Origin: Gammaproteobacteria bacterium
GTDB lineage: Bacteria; Pseudomonadota; Gammaproteobacteria; Pseudomonadales; Cellvibrionaceae
Length of the DNA stretch: 64,000 nucleotides
Direction of reading: 5' to 3'
Assembly: GCA_021151835.1 (NCBI GenBank)
Contig: JAGKWO010000022.1
Coordinates: 4,500-68,499 of the forward strand
Below the pieces are notes generated by a model. That model was not told the DNA's origin and ran no database searches. It saw only the letters and a list, made by a program, of their open reading frames with translations. Positions within the stretch are counted from its first letter, which is position 1. Every line of letters begins with the position of its first letter. The position numbers were made by a program, and so were the translations under genes. This document shows positions 54,649-62,413 of the stretch, one piece after another.

Positions 54649-55359
54649 ATGAGCACTCAATACCAAATGATTGTGGTCGATGATGAAATCGACATTGCCG
54701 AAACCCTCGCTGATTATTTTGAGATGCAAGGCTTCGCGGTAAAAATTGCGGTGAATGGCCAGGAGTTAAAAAAAATCCTGCCGGACTTTACGCCGCATAT
54801 TGTGCTGCTGGATTTAAATATGCCGGGTGAAGACGGTCTAACACTCACGCGCTATTTGCGCGAACACACCCGCGCCGGAATTATCATGGTCACCGCATCG
54901 GCGGGGCAGGTGGACATGGTTGTCGGCCTGGAAATGGGCGCAGACGATTACGTCGGCAAGCCATTTGATTTGCGCGCATTGCTGGCTCGGGTGCGCAGCG
55001 TATTGCGCCGCACCCAAAATGAATTGCCGGCGAATACGCAACCGGTACAAGACGCGCGCAAAAAAATTGGCAAATGTTTGCTCGACGTTGAAACACGCAA
55101 ACTCTGGGAGGGGGAAACCGAAATCCCGCTTACCGCCATGGAATACGATTTATTGATGGTCTTCCTCGCCAACCCCAACCGCCCGTTATCGCGCGATTAT
55201 TTGCTGGAACTCGCCCACAAAATCGATGCTGATCCTTTTGATCGCTCCATCGATAGCCGGATCACGCGCATGCGCAAAAAAATTGAAGTTGATCCGGATA
55301 AGCCCGCCACCATCAAAACGGTGCGTTCCGTAGGTTATGTCTATATCCCCAATGCCTGA
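54649..55359 (+). CDS. OmpR-family response regulator
   Basis: 236 aa from the ATG at 54649 (MSTQYQMIVVDDEIDIAETL). Receiver domain: DD pocket, phospho-acceptor Asp55 in VLLDLNMPGEDG, Thr/Ser in MVTASAG and Lys in YVGKPFD. The winged-helix DNA-binding domain follows (TRKLWEGETEIPLTAMEYDL, DRSIDSRITRMRKKI). It is cytoplasmic and is activated by the kinase just upstream. A terminator hairpin overlaps its stop codon. Confidence 0.92.
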   Translation: MSTQYQMIVVDDEIDIAETLADYFEMQGFAVKIAVNGQELKKILPDFTPHIVLLDLNMPGEDGLTLTRYLREHTRAGIIMVTASAGQVDMVVGLEMGADDYVGKPFDLRALLARVRSVLRRTQNELPANTQPVQDARKKIGKCLLDVETRKLWEGETEIPLTAMEYDLLMVFLANPNRPLSRDYLLELAHKIDADPFDRSIDSRITRMRKKIEVDPDKPATIKTVRSVGYVYIPNA

Positions 55360-55376
55360 CCGCATTGGGGCTTTTC
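55347..55376 (+). terminator. hairpin overlapping the response-regulator stop
   Basis: Perfect stem CCCCAATGC/GCATTGGGG with a CTGACC loop that includes the TGA stop codon, followed by CTTTTCC. Confidence 0.65.
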
Positions 55377-55587
55377 CTCCGCTGACACAATTGACACAAA
55401 TCTCCCTCCCCGCGACAAACTCCTGACAATTTGCCTGCGTAATATGGCCACATGAACACACGACAAGGTTGTCGCGATTGTGGTAAGGACTTGTTCATTC
55501 GCTGTTGCTTGATTGTTTATTGCTTCATTAAGAAGCAGGTGCTAAACCTCAACTCACTCATTTTTTTAATTTAAAAGGAAATTTAAA

Positions 55588-56661
55588 ATGAAATCACTTC
55601 ATGCTTTTAATCGTTCATTATCTGTTGCTCGCTCATTGGTTGTGGCTTCTGCCGCGCTGGTTTCTGTCGCTGCATCTGCTGTGGATTTTCCCTTGCGCGC
55701 TGACGACATCAACCTGACTTATCGTTACACCACTACCACCCATTGGTCTGGCGGTGCGCAGGCAGATGCACTGGATATCGTTGCCCGTCGTCATACTGGC
55801 GGTGACCAGTGGTCGCCACTAAAAACCGATTCATCTGATACCAAACTCAATTCCAGCTACATCGTTTACGGTGCAAAAATCCGTGCGATGGAAGACGGCA
55901 CTGTCGTCAATTGTTGGCGCAACGCACCGGAAAATACGCCCGGCTCCAATCACGCAAAAGTGGGCGAGGGCTATATTGCCTACGCGGGGAATTATTTGTA
56001 CGTGCGTCACGATGATGGCAACTACGCCCTCTATGCCCATGCACAACCCGGCTCAATCTCTACCAGCCTGTGTCCGAAAAATGCGACCTACAATTCCAAA
56101 GCAGAACCGGGCTATGTGTTGAATAGTGATGGATGGGTTAGTGGCGGTGCGCGCATTACCAAAGGGCAGGTGTTAGGCCTGGTGGGTAATGTCGGCAATT
56201 CATCCGGCCCGCACTTGCATGTGCATATACAAACTTCGGATAACCTGCCGGTCAAGATGAAATTTGATCGCGGCCAAACAACACCGTTTACCGGTGAGAC
56301 TGCTTCTGTAAATGCGACCTGGACTTTATTGAAAGGTAAATCGCTACCCGCCGGTGAAGTCATGGTGTGGGCGCCGCACTCAGTGGGCAATTGGACAGTC
56401 AACAATATTCCCGATGAGCGTATGCAAGCCTGGTTCAACCACTTTGCCGATTCCGGTGTAATGCCCAATATCTATGCATGTACCGACAACGGCCAAATCT
56501 ATAACACCGGTTGGGTTCCATCGAGCGGTTCATGGCAAGCATTCCACGGTATGTCGTTAGCAGCATTCACTAAAAAATCGAATGATTTGGCCAACCTGGG
56601 TTACACCCGTTACGGCTGGTGGTACTGCGGTTCTATTTATACCGGAATCTGGCGCAAGTAA
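55588..56661 (+). CDS. secreted M23-like (LysM-free) peptidase family protein
   Basis: 357 aa with a signal peptide (VARSLVVASAALVSVAASA). The peptidase domain has GAKIRAMEDGTVVNC, YLYVRHDDGNYALYAHAQPG, ITKGQVLGLVGNVGNSSGPH and LHVHI, all typical of M23/LytM endopeptidases. The usual first zinc ligand, HxxxD with His, is replaced: the region reads AQADALDIVA, so the Asp stays and the His is missing. Activity may be altered or lost. The C-terminal domain ends in many Trp/Tyr residues and may bind glycan. It cuts, or binds, peptidoglycan or a surface protein; the target is unknown. Confidence 0.75.
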   Translation: MKSLHAFNRSLSVARSLVVASAALVSVAASAVDFPLRADDINLTYRYTTTTHWSGGAQADALDIVARRHTGGDQWSPLKTDSSDTKLNSSYIVYGAKIRAMEDGTVVNCWRNAPENTPGSNHAKVGEGYIAYAGNYLYVRHDDGNYALYAHAQPGSISTSLCPKNATYNSKAEPGYVLNSDGWVSGGARITKGQVLGLVGNVGNSSGPHLHVHIQTSDNLPVKMKFDRGQTTPFTGETASVNATWTLLKGKSLPAGEVMVWAPHSVGNWTVNNIPDERMQAWFNHFADSGVMPNIYACTDNGQIYNTGWVPSSGSWQAFHGMSLAAFTKKSNDLANLGYTRYGWWYCGSIYTGIWRK

Positions 56662-56723
56662 TTAAACAGTTAACGCGGTTAAACAAACAAATTTTTTGGA
56701 AATTAACTCAACAGGATTTGAAA

Positions 56724-56879
56724 ATGAAAGTAATGAAATTGATTAGTGTATTGGCCCTGGTGTTCAGTGCGGGTGTGGCAAATGCCGGAGTGGTAGTTCA
56801 CGATTTGCGTGTTAAAGAGCAAATCGGAAACTTCAACCCGCAACCTCAGCCACCGGGAAAAAACAGTATCCTGCAATAA
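56724..56879 (+). CDS. 51-aa secreted proline-rich peptide (FNPQPQPPG)
   Basis: The ATG at 56724 is preceded by AACAGGATTTGAAA. A standard signal peptide (KLISVLALVFSAGVANA) is followed by a mature 30 aa, VVHDLRVKEQIGNFNPQPQP, then PGKNSILQ. FNPQPxPPG is, as I recall, a recurring motif in small secreted proteins of environmental bacteria, without known function. It lies 62 bp after the M23-like gene and may share its transcript. A terminator follows. Confidence 0.7.
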   Translation: MKVMKLISVLALVFSAGVANAGVVVHDLRVKEQIGNFNPQPQPPGKNSILQ

Positions 56880-56888
56880 ATGTGTTAA

Positions 56889-56922
56889 CCAAAAAGCAAT
56901 CGCCTGGTGCGATTGCTTTTTA
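56889..56922 (+). terminator. Rho-independent terminator after the proline-rich peptide gene
   Basis: AAAAAGCAATCG/CGATTGCTTTTT-type stem with a CCTGGTG loop and T-run, 10 bp after the stop at 56879. Confidence 0.88.
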
Positions 56923-56960
56923 CCTTTCCAATGTCTTTGCAACGATAAAAGGGTTTCAAT

Positions 56961-57365
56961 ATGGATCGCTCAACGATTCAACTGGTACAGCATTCCTGGC
57001 AGCAAGTGATTGCCATTGGCCCGCACGCAGCGGCGTTATTTTATCAAAATTTATTTGAAGCCGATCCCGCACTAAAACCCTTATTCAAAGGCGACTTACA
57101 GGCACAAGGTAAAAAATTGATCGATATGATCACCATCGCCGTGAATAAATTAACCGAATTGAATGTACTTGTTCCCGTATTGCAACACCTCGGCAAACGC
57201 CACGGCGGTTACGGCGTACAGGATTCCCATTACGACACCGTCGGCGCCGCCTTATTAAAAACCCTGGGGCAGGGCTTGGGCGATGAATTTACGCAGGATG
57301 TAAAAAGCGCATGGACAACGGCCTATAGTGTGATGGCCGATGTAATGAAAGCCGCAGCCAAATAA
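56961..57365 (+). CDS. single-domain globin (Vitreoscilla-type)
   Basis: 134 aa, close to Vitreoscilla hemoglobin and the globin domain of flavohemoproteins, without the reductase domain. Distal pocket: FYQNLFEADPALKPLFKGD with B10 Tyr/E7 Gln positions plausible. The proximal LGKRHGGYGVQDSHYDTVGA has His of the F8 type (RHxxYGV). It binds O2 or NO, in cytoplasm, and such proteins aid low-oxygen respiration or NO detoxification. The electron donor is not in the window. Confidence 0.88.
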   Translation: MDRSTIQLVQHSWQQVIAIGPHAAALFYQNLFEADPALKPLFKGDLQAQGKKLIDMITIAVNKLTELNVLVPVLQHLGKRHGGYGVQDSHYDTVGAALLKTLGQGLGDEFTQDVKSAWTTAYSVMADVMKAAAK

Positions 57366-57760
57366 CAAATGATTGAGGTTGCATCCAGGCAGGTTGGCTA
57401 CGGGCCGCGTGGGCAGTTGGTAGGTTGGGCAGCGAAGCATGCCCAACATCACCTCAATGACATCGTCAAATTTCGACCAATTATTTCCCCATTCCCTTAC
57501 CGTTGAAAAACCAGCACAACTATCAATTAAAATGCCCTCATCGCAACACCTGCGTTCGCCTTGCAAGGCCATACCCATCCTGAATATATATTCAAAAAAT
57601 CCGCAACACCGCTCTCTCTACCCTTAAATAAAAGCGTTTAAGCCGCTCAATCAAATTTAAAAAATACCCGTTTTCAAATGGCATACTCCTTGCTCCTCCA
57701 GCAAAACATAAGCGTTCCTGCTCAATACAATTTTAAAATAACCGTAATGGAGATACTGCA
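57366..57760. other. intergenic region with a REP-like element
   Basis: 395 bp. It contains a copy of the GTAGGTTGGGC palindrome (57420-57447) and no credible gene. The right end has ATGGAGATACTGCAATG, giving a GGAG ribosome site for the membrane-protein gene at 57761. Confidence 0.5.
57420..57447. repeat. REP-like palindrome, solo copy
   Basis: GTAGGTTGGGCAGCGAAGCA then TGCCCAAC: one arm of the same family as 27551-27676. Stem TTGGGCA/TGCCCAA with a variable loop. Confidence 0.75.
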
Positions 57761-58504
57761 ATGACTGCAGTTAAAAAATTTACATTAAAACAAAGCGATA
57801 TTTTTGTTCTGCTCGGCGTTCTTCTGATCCTGGTAGGCTTCGCCCCCACATTTTATTTAAAACCGGTTTTCGGCGCAGGCAAACCCTTAACCTCGCTCAT
57901 ATTGGTTCACGGCATAACAATCACCGCCTGGATCGCCGTTTTCCTTTATCAACATTTTGCAGCCAGCAGAGGCTTGCTCGCGCGGCATAAAGAAGTCGGC
58001 GTTGCAGGTGCTGCGTTATTCGGCATATACATTGCGCTGTCCTATGTTGTGGTATTAGGCAGAACGGCGGCAGCCGCCAGCGAACCTTCGGGAGTGGCAC
58101 CGTTAATCCGTTTGGCCTACCCATTCTGGATTATCACTGCAACGCTAATTTTCGGCTTGGCTGCTTTTATTCTGGTCCGTCGCCACCATTGGCATCGCCA
58201 TTTCCAACTAGCCAGCTTTTTTATTTTGCTCGCACCGGCAACTGCGCGCGCGTTAAGGTTTGTTGTTGAAACAGGCTCTGTTGCTACCTTTGGATCTTTG
58301 TTGATTTCTCTCGCACTTTACATTGGTGCAACGGGTTTAAAAGATAAAGGTTCAAGCAAATTTTCAAGGCTGGCATTAGGCATAGTCGGTGGTTATTTAC
58401 TTGTGATTCTCTTGATATTTTTTAGTGTGAATGCAGCAGCGCCCTGGCTTCATTTTGCTTCTGCATTAACGGGATACCCCGTTCCTGAAGTGCTATCGCA
58501 ATGA
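57761..58504 (+). CDS. polytopic membrane protein, unknown function
   Basis: 247 aa with about seven hydrophobic segments (SDIFVLLGVLLILVGFAPTF, LVHGITITAWIAVFLYQHFA, FWIITATLIFGLAAFILVRR, LALGIVGGYLLVILLIFFSV). A His-rich loop (RRHHWHRHFQLA) could bind a metal or heme between helices. There is no enzyme signature. It appears to be an inner-membrane protein expressed alone. GGAG before the ATG supports the start. Confidence 0.72.
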   Translation: MTAVKKFTLKQSDIFVLLGVLLILVGFAPTFYLKPVFGAGKPLTSLILVHGITITAWIAVFLYQHFAASRGLLARHKEVGVAGAALFGIYIALSYVVVLGRTAAAASEPSGVAPLIRLAYPFWIITATLIFGLAAFILVRRHHWHRHFQLASFFILLAPATARALRFVVETGSVATFGSLLISLALYIGATGLKDKGSSKFSRLALGIVGGYLLVILLIFFSVNAAAPWLHFASALTGYPVPEVLSQ

Positions 58505-58822
58505 CGAACTAACATCGCAATCTCCGCAAGAATATGAATGCACGTCCAGGTAGGATGGCGTGCCATACAGCTAAAACCGGAAACAGCACAAAAATAAAAT
58601 TCCGTATAGTCCCCAAAAAAACAGTGAGGACGAAATAGATCAAGGCTATGTGATACTTCACGTAATCTAGTCTATGAATTTAAAAGCGTTGTAAATTAAT
58701 GATAATTGGTTTACAAGGCTATAAAACGTGTTGGCTATGTATTTCGATATTTCAAGCAGCGCGGTTTTATAACGAGTCCGATAACTGTAACAATACGTAT
58801 ATTCTATTAAGGAGATTTTAGA
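58505..58822. other. AT-rich intergenic region
   Basis: 318 bp without a gene, repeat or hairpin that I can support. AAGGAGA at 58810 is the ribosome site of the next gene. Confidence 0.45.
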
Positions 58823-59395
58823 ATGCCTACCGGATCTGATGTGATAGCCGCAATATCAAGAAAAACGACTCTCCTGGCAATCGATAATTGTCCCGGGGTG
58901 CCAGTTCAAATCGGATATTCAGTCTATGGCTCCTTCCAGAACGATAAACGGGGAATAGAAATAAAAAATGATCACGCCAGGCAACGAAACATCAACGAAG
59001 CAATATATTTTGGTGGAGGAAAAACTGAAACATCCGTGTGGCATTTCAGCACTTCCCCTGCGGTACATCATTTCGTTGTTATTCCCTGGGTTACAGAGCG
59101 AGTACCTTCCGAAACCGTTTATACCGTACTAATGGCCTACGAAGGAAAATATAATCTGGATAAATATGTGAAAGGCATAGACGCCGAAGCGCCTGGTACT
59201 GAACATGGGTACAAGGCCCATTGGACAGCCAAGCAACTTTCGGAGATGCTCTCAGAGTTAGTGGTCGACGAAACAGCGAACGCCGCCTGGAAGAAATATT
59301 TCGACCCGCGAGCATCTGCGGATAAAAAGGCAACAAAGATCACTTGCTACAAATATAAGAATATAACGCTGCAAGCGGCGCTCGATAATATATAA
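58823..59395 (+). CDS. hypothetical cytoplasmic protein, 190 aa
   Basis: No family recognised. AAGGAGATTTTAGA precedes the ATG, so expression is likely. It has no signal or TM segment. The N-terminal part (TTLLAIDNCPGVPVQIGYSV) has a strand-rich look; the centre carries GGGKTETSVWHFSTSPAVHH with a cluster of His/Trp residues and then FVVIPWVTERVPSET; the end is Lys-rich (KKATKITCYKYKNITLQ). It is of accessory-gene character. Confidence 0.55.
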   Translation: MPTGSDVIAAISRKTTLLAIDNCPGVPVQIGYSVYGSFQNDKRGIEIKNDHARQRNINEAIYFGGGKTETSVWHFSTSPAVHHFVVIPWVTERVPSETVYTVLMAYEGKYNLDKYVKGIDAEAPGTEHGYKAHWTAKQLSEMLSELVVDETANAAWKKYFDPRASADKKATKITCYKYKNITLQAALDNI

Positions 59396-59436
59396 AAAAT
59401 TCGAGGCAGGTTTGTAATTCTCCTTCACTATTGGGC

Positions 59437-59613
59437 CTATACGGCCCGACTCAATTTACGAACCAACAACCCGAATAACACAATAGCTAACAGATAAAAT
59501 GGTGGTGGCTCAGGGACCGATGCACGTTGTGGCGAAACACTCATGCTGTAAATATCCATTGTTGCCCGGGCTCTATAGGCTTGCCCATTTTTTTCACCTA
59601 TCGCGAAGGTATG
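59437..59613 (-). pseudogene. truncated PEP-CTERM gene remnant (duplicate of the 60808 gene)
   Basis: On the minus strand this encodes VSPQRASVPEPPPFYLLAIV, LFGLLVRKLSRAV and a stop: a PEP-CTERM sorting end nearly the same as that of the intact gene at 60808-61575. About 56 codons upstream the similarity stops. The sequence then jumps at about 59605-59612 to bases matching the region upstream of the intact gene (61738 onward). So most of this copy has been deleted, leaving only the C-terminal end. Confidence 0.75.
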
Positions 59614-59663
59614 AGAATGACTAAGGTGAGCTTGGAAAAATGATTTCGAAATAATTGTTGAAA

Positions 59664-59702
59664 TGAAAAGCCCGTCCGTTTACAACGGGCGGGCTTTATA
59701 TC
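59664..59702 (+). terminator. terminator hairpin downstream of the 58823 gene and PEP-CTERM remnant
   Basis: AAAGCCCGTCCGTT/AACGGGCGGGCTTT stem with a TACA loop and TATAT run. A degenerate copy of this hairpin is found at 61783-61817, as part of the duplicated segment. Confidence 0.7.
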
Positions 59703-59780
59703 GTATTGGTGATGCTTTCAACAAACGAAAGTAATCGTTGCTAAAACCTTCATGCATAAAAAAATCAACGCCCTTCGGTA

Positions 59781-60442
59781 TTAACAAGTGCTCGCATTTC
59801 TGCGAAAACCATAAGCAGAAAACAGGGTTAATAAAGCAGCGAGCAGCAACATCAGGCTTCCTGGCTCAGGCACTTCACTCACCGAATTCGCGTCGACCCG
59901 CAAGGAAAACGGCGAGCCGCTAAGGTCCGTGGTATAACCGTTATAACCCCAAAAATTGATGTTGTAGGCGTACTCAGTTGCTGCCGGTTGAGCTGTATAT
60001 GACATGATTGCATTGATTGAGCTGCCCTGCGCTTCAAATGCAATCCAATAAGACCCGGCCTCTACCAACCAATCAAGTCCAGAGATCCCATACCATGCGC
60101 CTTGAGAATCGGCTGGCAGGTAACCACCGCCTGCGCTGTAAACCAAATTACCTGGACCGCTGGCATTGTCATCGTTATACAGGACAATTGAGAAAGCTCC
60201 GCCACTTGCAAAAGGAGTATTGAATTTGAGATGGGTGTCAATGCTATTGATTTGATACGCTGATGCAAAATTTATTTTGCCTGCAACATATTGATAGTTA
60301 CCGTTGTTTGACCCATGAGCGCCGACCCATAGCCAGGTTCCGGGGGTTCTCCCGTGTCGATAATTAATCCGGCGTGGGCTGAACACAACAATCCAAACCA
60401 ACCGCCAATACATAAACACAATCTGAGAAGTACATTTTTCAT
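59781..60442 (-). pseudogene. PEP-CTERM protein gene with a single-base frameshift
   Basis: The natural start is the ATG at 60442 (MKNVLLRLCLCIGGWFGLLC, signal peptide, preceded by GAGGG seven bases away). Its frame is lost near 60338-60346, in ACGGGAGAACCCCCGGAACC. The continuation (TWLWVGAHGSNNGNYQYVAG to the end) is in another frame, open upstream only through a chance ATG at 60419. One extra G there would restore EPPGTWLWVG and join the two. The C-terminus carries a PEP-CTERM signal VPEPGSLMLLLAALL and then a basic tail, so the protein was meant for the EPS-associated exosortase. It is either a pseudogene or a sequencing error. Confidence 0.7.
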
Positions 60443-60807
60443 AGGTAATCCCTCGCTTGAGAAAAAAATATTAGGTTCTTGATTTACTACGAGAACAGAA
60501 CTAGCACGAACAATATTTATTAATGCTGAAAAAATTTACGCCCGAAGAGCCTGGCATATCAAATGGAGAAGCGCAGATAAATCCTCAGGCGACATCAGAG
60601 TCATATCAAAAACGGCGTTTCCACACTATTCCAATCTACCTGTTCTGTGTCCCAAAACGGCCAAGCGCGGACATTGTTTCAATATAGGTTGGGCCGCGCC
60701 GCGCAGGCAACAATGCCCAAAACCTTCTAGCACTTTAAGTTAATCAAAAAGACCGAGCGATGAATTGTAATTAATATTCGCCTGATTATTATCCTCCAAT
60801 ACTGGGC
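60443..60807. other. intergenic region upstream of the frameshifted PEP-CTERM gene
   Basis: 365 bp without a gene. A degenerate REP-like piece (ATAGGTTGGGCCGCG ... CAATGCCCAAA, 60684-60721) is present. The sequence is otherwise unremarkable. Confidence 0.4.
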
Positions 60808-61575
60808 CTATAAGGTCCGACCCAACTTACGAGCCAACAACCCAACTAATGCAATAGCTAACAAATAGAATGATGATGGCTCAGGGACCGAAGCACGTTG
60901 TGGTGAAACAGTCACACTGAAAATATTCATGGTTGCCCAAGCTCTATACGACCGCCCATTTTTTTCACCGATCACCTCGTACGTGCCTTGTCCCCATTCT
61001 CCAGCATAGGCTCTATTCCAGCTAAAGTTTTGTGTTAGGCCGAGCCCCTTTACTATGTCGATATTAGGCTCAACAATACCAAAAGATGAATGAGTGGATT
61101 CTATAATTCCGCCATTATTCCGCGTCACATGTAAATCAACTAAGCTAAAGGAGTCAACGGGTCTTTCAAACGGTTGATCTGTATCGGCTAAGCCAAGGCC
61201 TTTGGATGTTTCTACCAGGGTGAAACCCTCAGTATGATCAAGGGACGATTTCACCCGACGCCCGTCGATAAAATATTCAAGGGTCAGCCATCGAGGCTGA
61301 GAGATGTCACGACTGAAGTAACTCGCATTAGTTTTTCTCCAACCCACATTTACTTCAGGTGCGAGGTCTGTATCGTACTGAAAGCGTCCCGATACTCGCG
61401 TATCAATCGGATTTTCGTTCCAGTAATTCACATACGTTGAATCTTCATATGAATCATCACCTGCATTGATGACAACACCTTCAAATGTACCTTGAATAAG
61501 AATTGCTTCCGAGCAAACGGAAATACACGACAAAAACAAAACCATTAAACTTTTTGCTGCGCTGTTTAAATTCAT
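60808..61575 (-). CDS. PEP-CTERM sorting-domain protein
   Basis: 255 aa from the ATG at 61575, with AAGGAG upstream. Signal peptide (SLMVLFLSCISVCSEA), then a strand-rich mature domain of unknown type (GTFEGVVINAGDDSYEDSTY, RFQYDTDLAPEVNVGWRKTN). The end is VPEPSSFYLLAIALVGLLAR and then KLGRTL: PEP motif, hydrophobic span and basic tail, recognised by exosortase EpsH-type enzymes. No exosortase is in the window. A truncated duplicate of its C-terminus lies at 59437-59613. Probably an extracellular or biofilm matrix protein. Confidence 0.8.
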   Translation of the reverse strand: MNLNSAAKSLMVLFLSCISVCSEAILIQGTFEGVVINAGDDSYEDSTYVNYWNENPIDTRVSGRFQYDTDLAPEVNVGWRKTNASYFSRDISQPRWLTLEYFIDGRRVKSSLDHTEGFTLVETSKGLGLADTDQPFERPVDSFSLVDLHVTRNNGGIIESTHSSFGIVEPNIDIVKGLGLTQNFSWNRAYAGEWGQGTYEVIGEKNGRSYRAWATMNIFSVTVSPQRASVPEPSSFYLLAIALVGLLARKLGRTL

Positions 61576-61782
61576 AAAATTTCTCCTTGTGCGGGTTGAG
61601 TTATCGTTGGTTTTTTGAATACGCAATATACATGCCTCTCTAAATGATTGCAGGTAATCAATGCCTTACCTTAACCTGCCAAAAATAGCTGTAAGGTATG
61701 TCGACAGATTTAAGCAGGCACAGCCATAAAGCTAAGGCGTGAGAATAACTAAGGTGAATTCTGCGAAATAATTACTGAAATG

Positions 61783-61817
61783 CAAAAGCCTGTTCGTTAA
61801 TACGAAAGGCTTTATAT
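61783..61817. repeat. degenerate copy of the 59664 hairpin (duplicated flank)
   Basis: AAAAGCCTGTTCGTTAATAC then GAAAGGCTTTATA resembles the hairpin at 59664-59702, in the flank upstream of the intact PEP-CTERM gene. It supports a duplication that included this flank. Confidence 0.5.
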
Positions 61818-61889
61818 TATATTGGTGATGAGTTTTGCGGAACGAATTCAAGTGGGTCTTGAATTGGCCAAAAGAAGTTGGCGCTTAAT

Positions 61890-61961
61890 GTAGGTCGGGC
61901 AGTAATGCCCAACATTTTTTGTTATTTGAATAGATTTGTTGGGCATGGCTGCCCAACCTAC
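61890..61961. repeat. REP-like inverted repeat pair
   Basis: GTAGGTCGGGCAGTAATGCC (start of the arm 61890-61914) and its near reverse complement (61937-61961, ending GCCCAACCTAC) flank 22 bp. The right arm is the same as that at 27652-27676. It lies downstream of the 61965 gene's stop. Confidence 0.82.
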
Positions 61962-61964
61962 GCG

Positions 61965-62189
61965 CTATTTACAGGTATGTTGCCTAGGAACTATGTGAGA
62001 TTTATTAAAGTCACAAGTACATTCTTTATAATTGAAGCTGCCACCTGCATCCAGACATGTATCTATTTGGTTTTCTTGATAGAAAAGAGGAAGTAAAAAC
62101 ACTAAAACCAAACCTATAACAAATGGTCCTGCAAGGATAAAAAGCATAATTTTACTTTCGTTTTTCAGTAATTTATTAATTCCTGCCAT
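61965..62189 (-). CDS. small membrane protein, unknown function
   Basis: 74 aa from the ATG at 62189 (an ATG at 62201 is also possible; neither has a strong ribosome site). One long hydrophobic span (IMLFILAGPFVIGLVLVFLL) is followed by a Cys-containing end (DTCLDAGGSFNYKECTCDFN, then QHTCK). The cysteines would face the periplasm if the N-terminus is inside. No family was recognised. Confidence 0.5.
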   Translation of the reverse strand: MAGINKLLKNESKIMLFILAGPFVIGLVLVFLLPLFYQENQIDTCLDAGGSFNYKECTCDFNKSHIVPRQHTCK

Positions 62190-62413
62190 GATATGTTCCA
62201 TATGAAAAGAAAGTGTATCTACGGTATGCAGGGAAATAAATGTTGATACCACGATGCGTATTATTGCAAATTTTTCCAGTTTTCCCTGGCCCGTGCCCAT
62301 GAATTTATCGGAGCTTTTCCCGCTGCTTGATTGTGGAGTCGGCTCCAATCTCAAGAGTACTGCTTTATATAAAGCCGGTCCAATATGGCAAAAATGATGT
62401 TTTTTTTCAGGTA

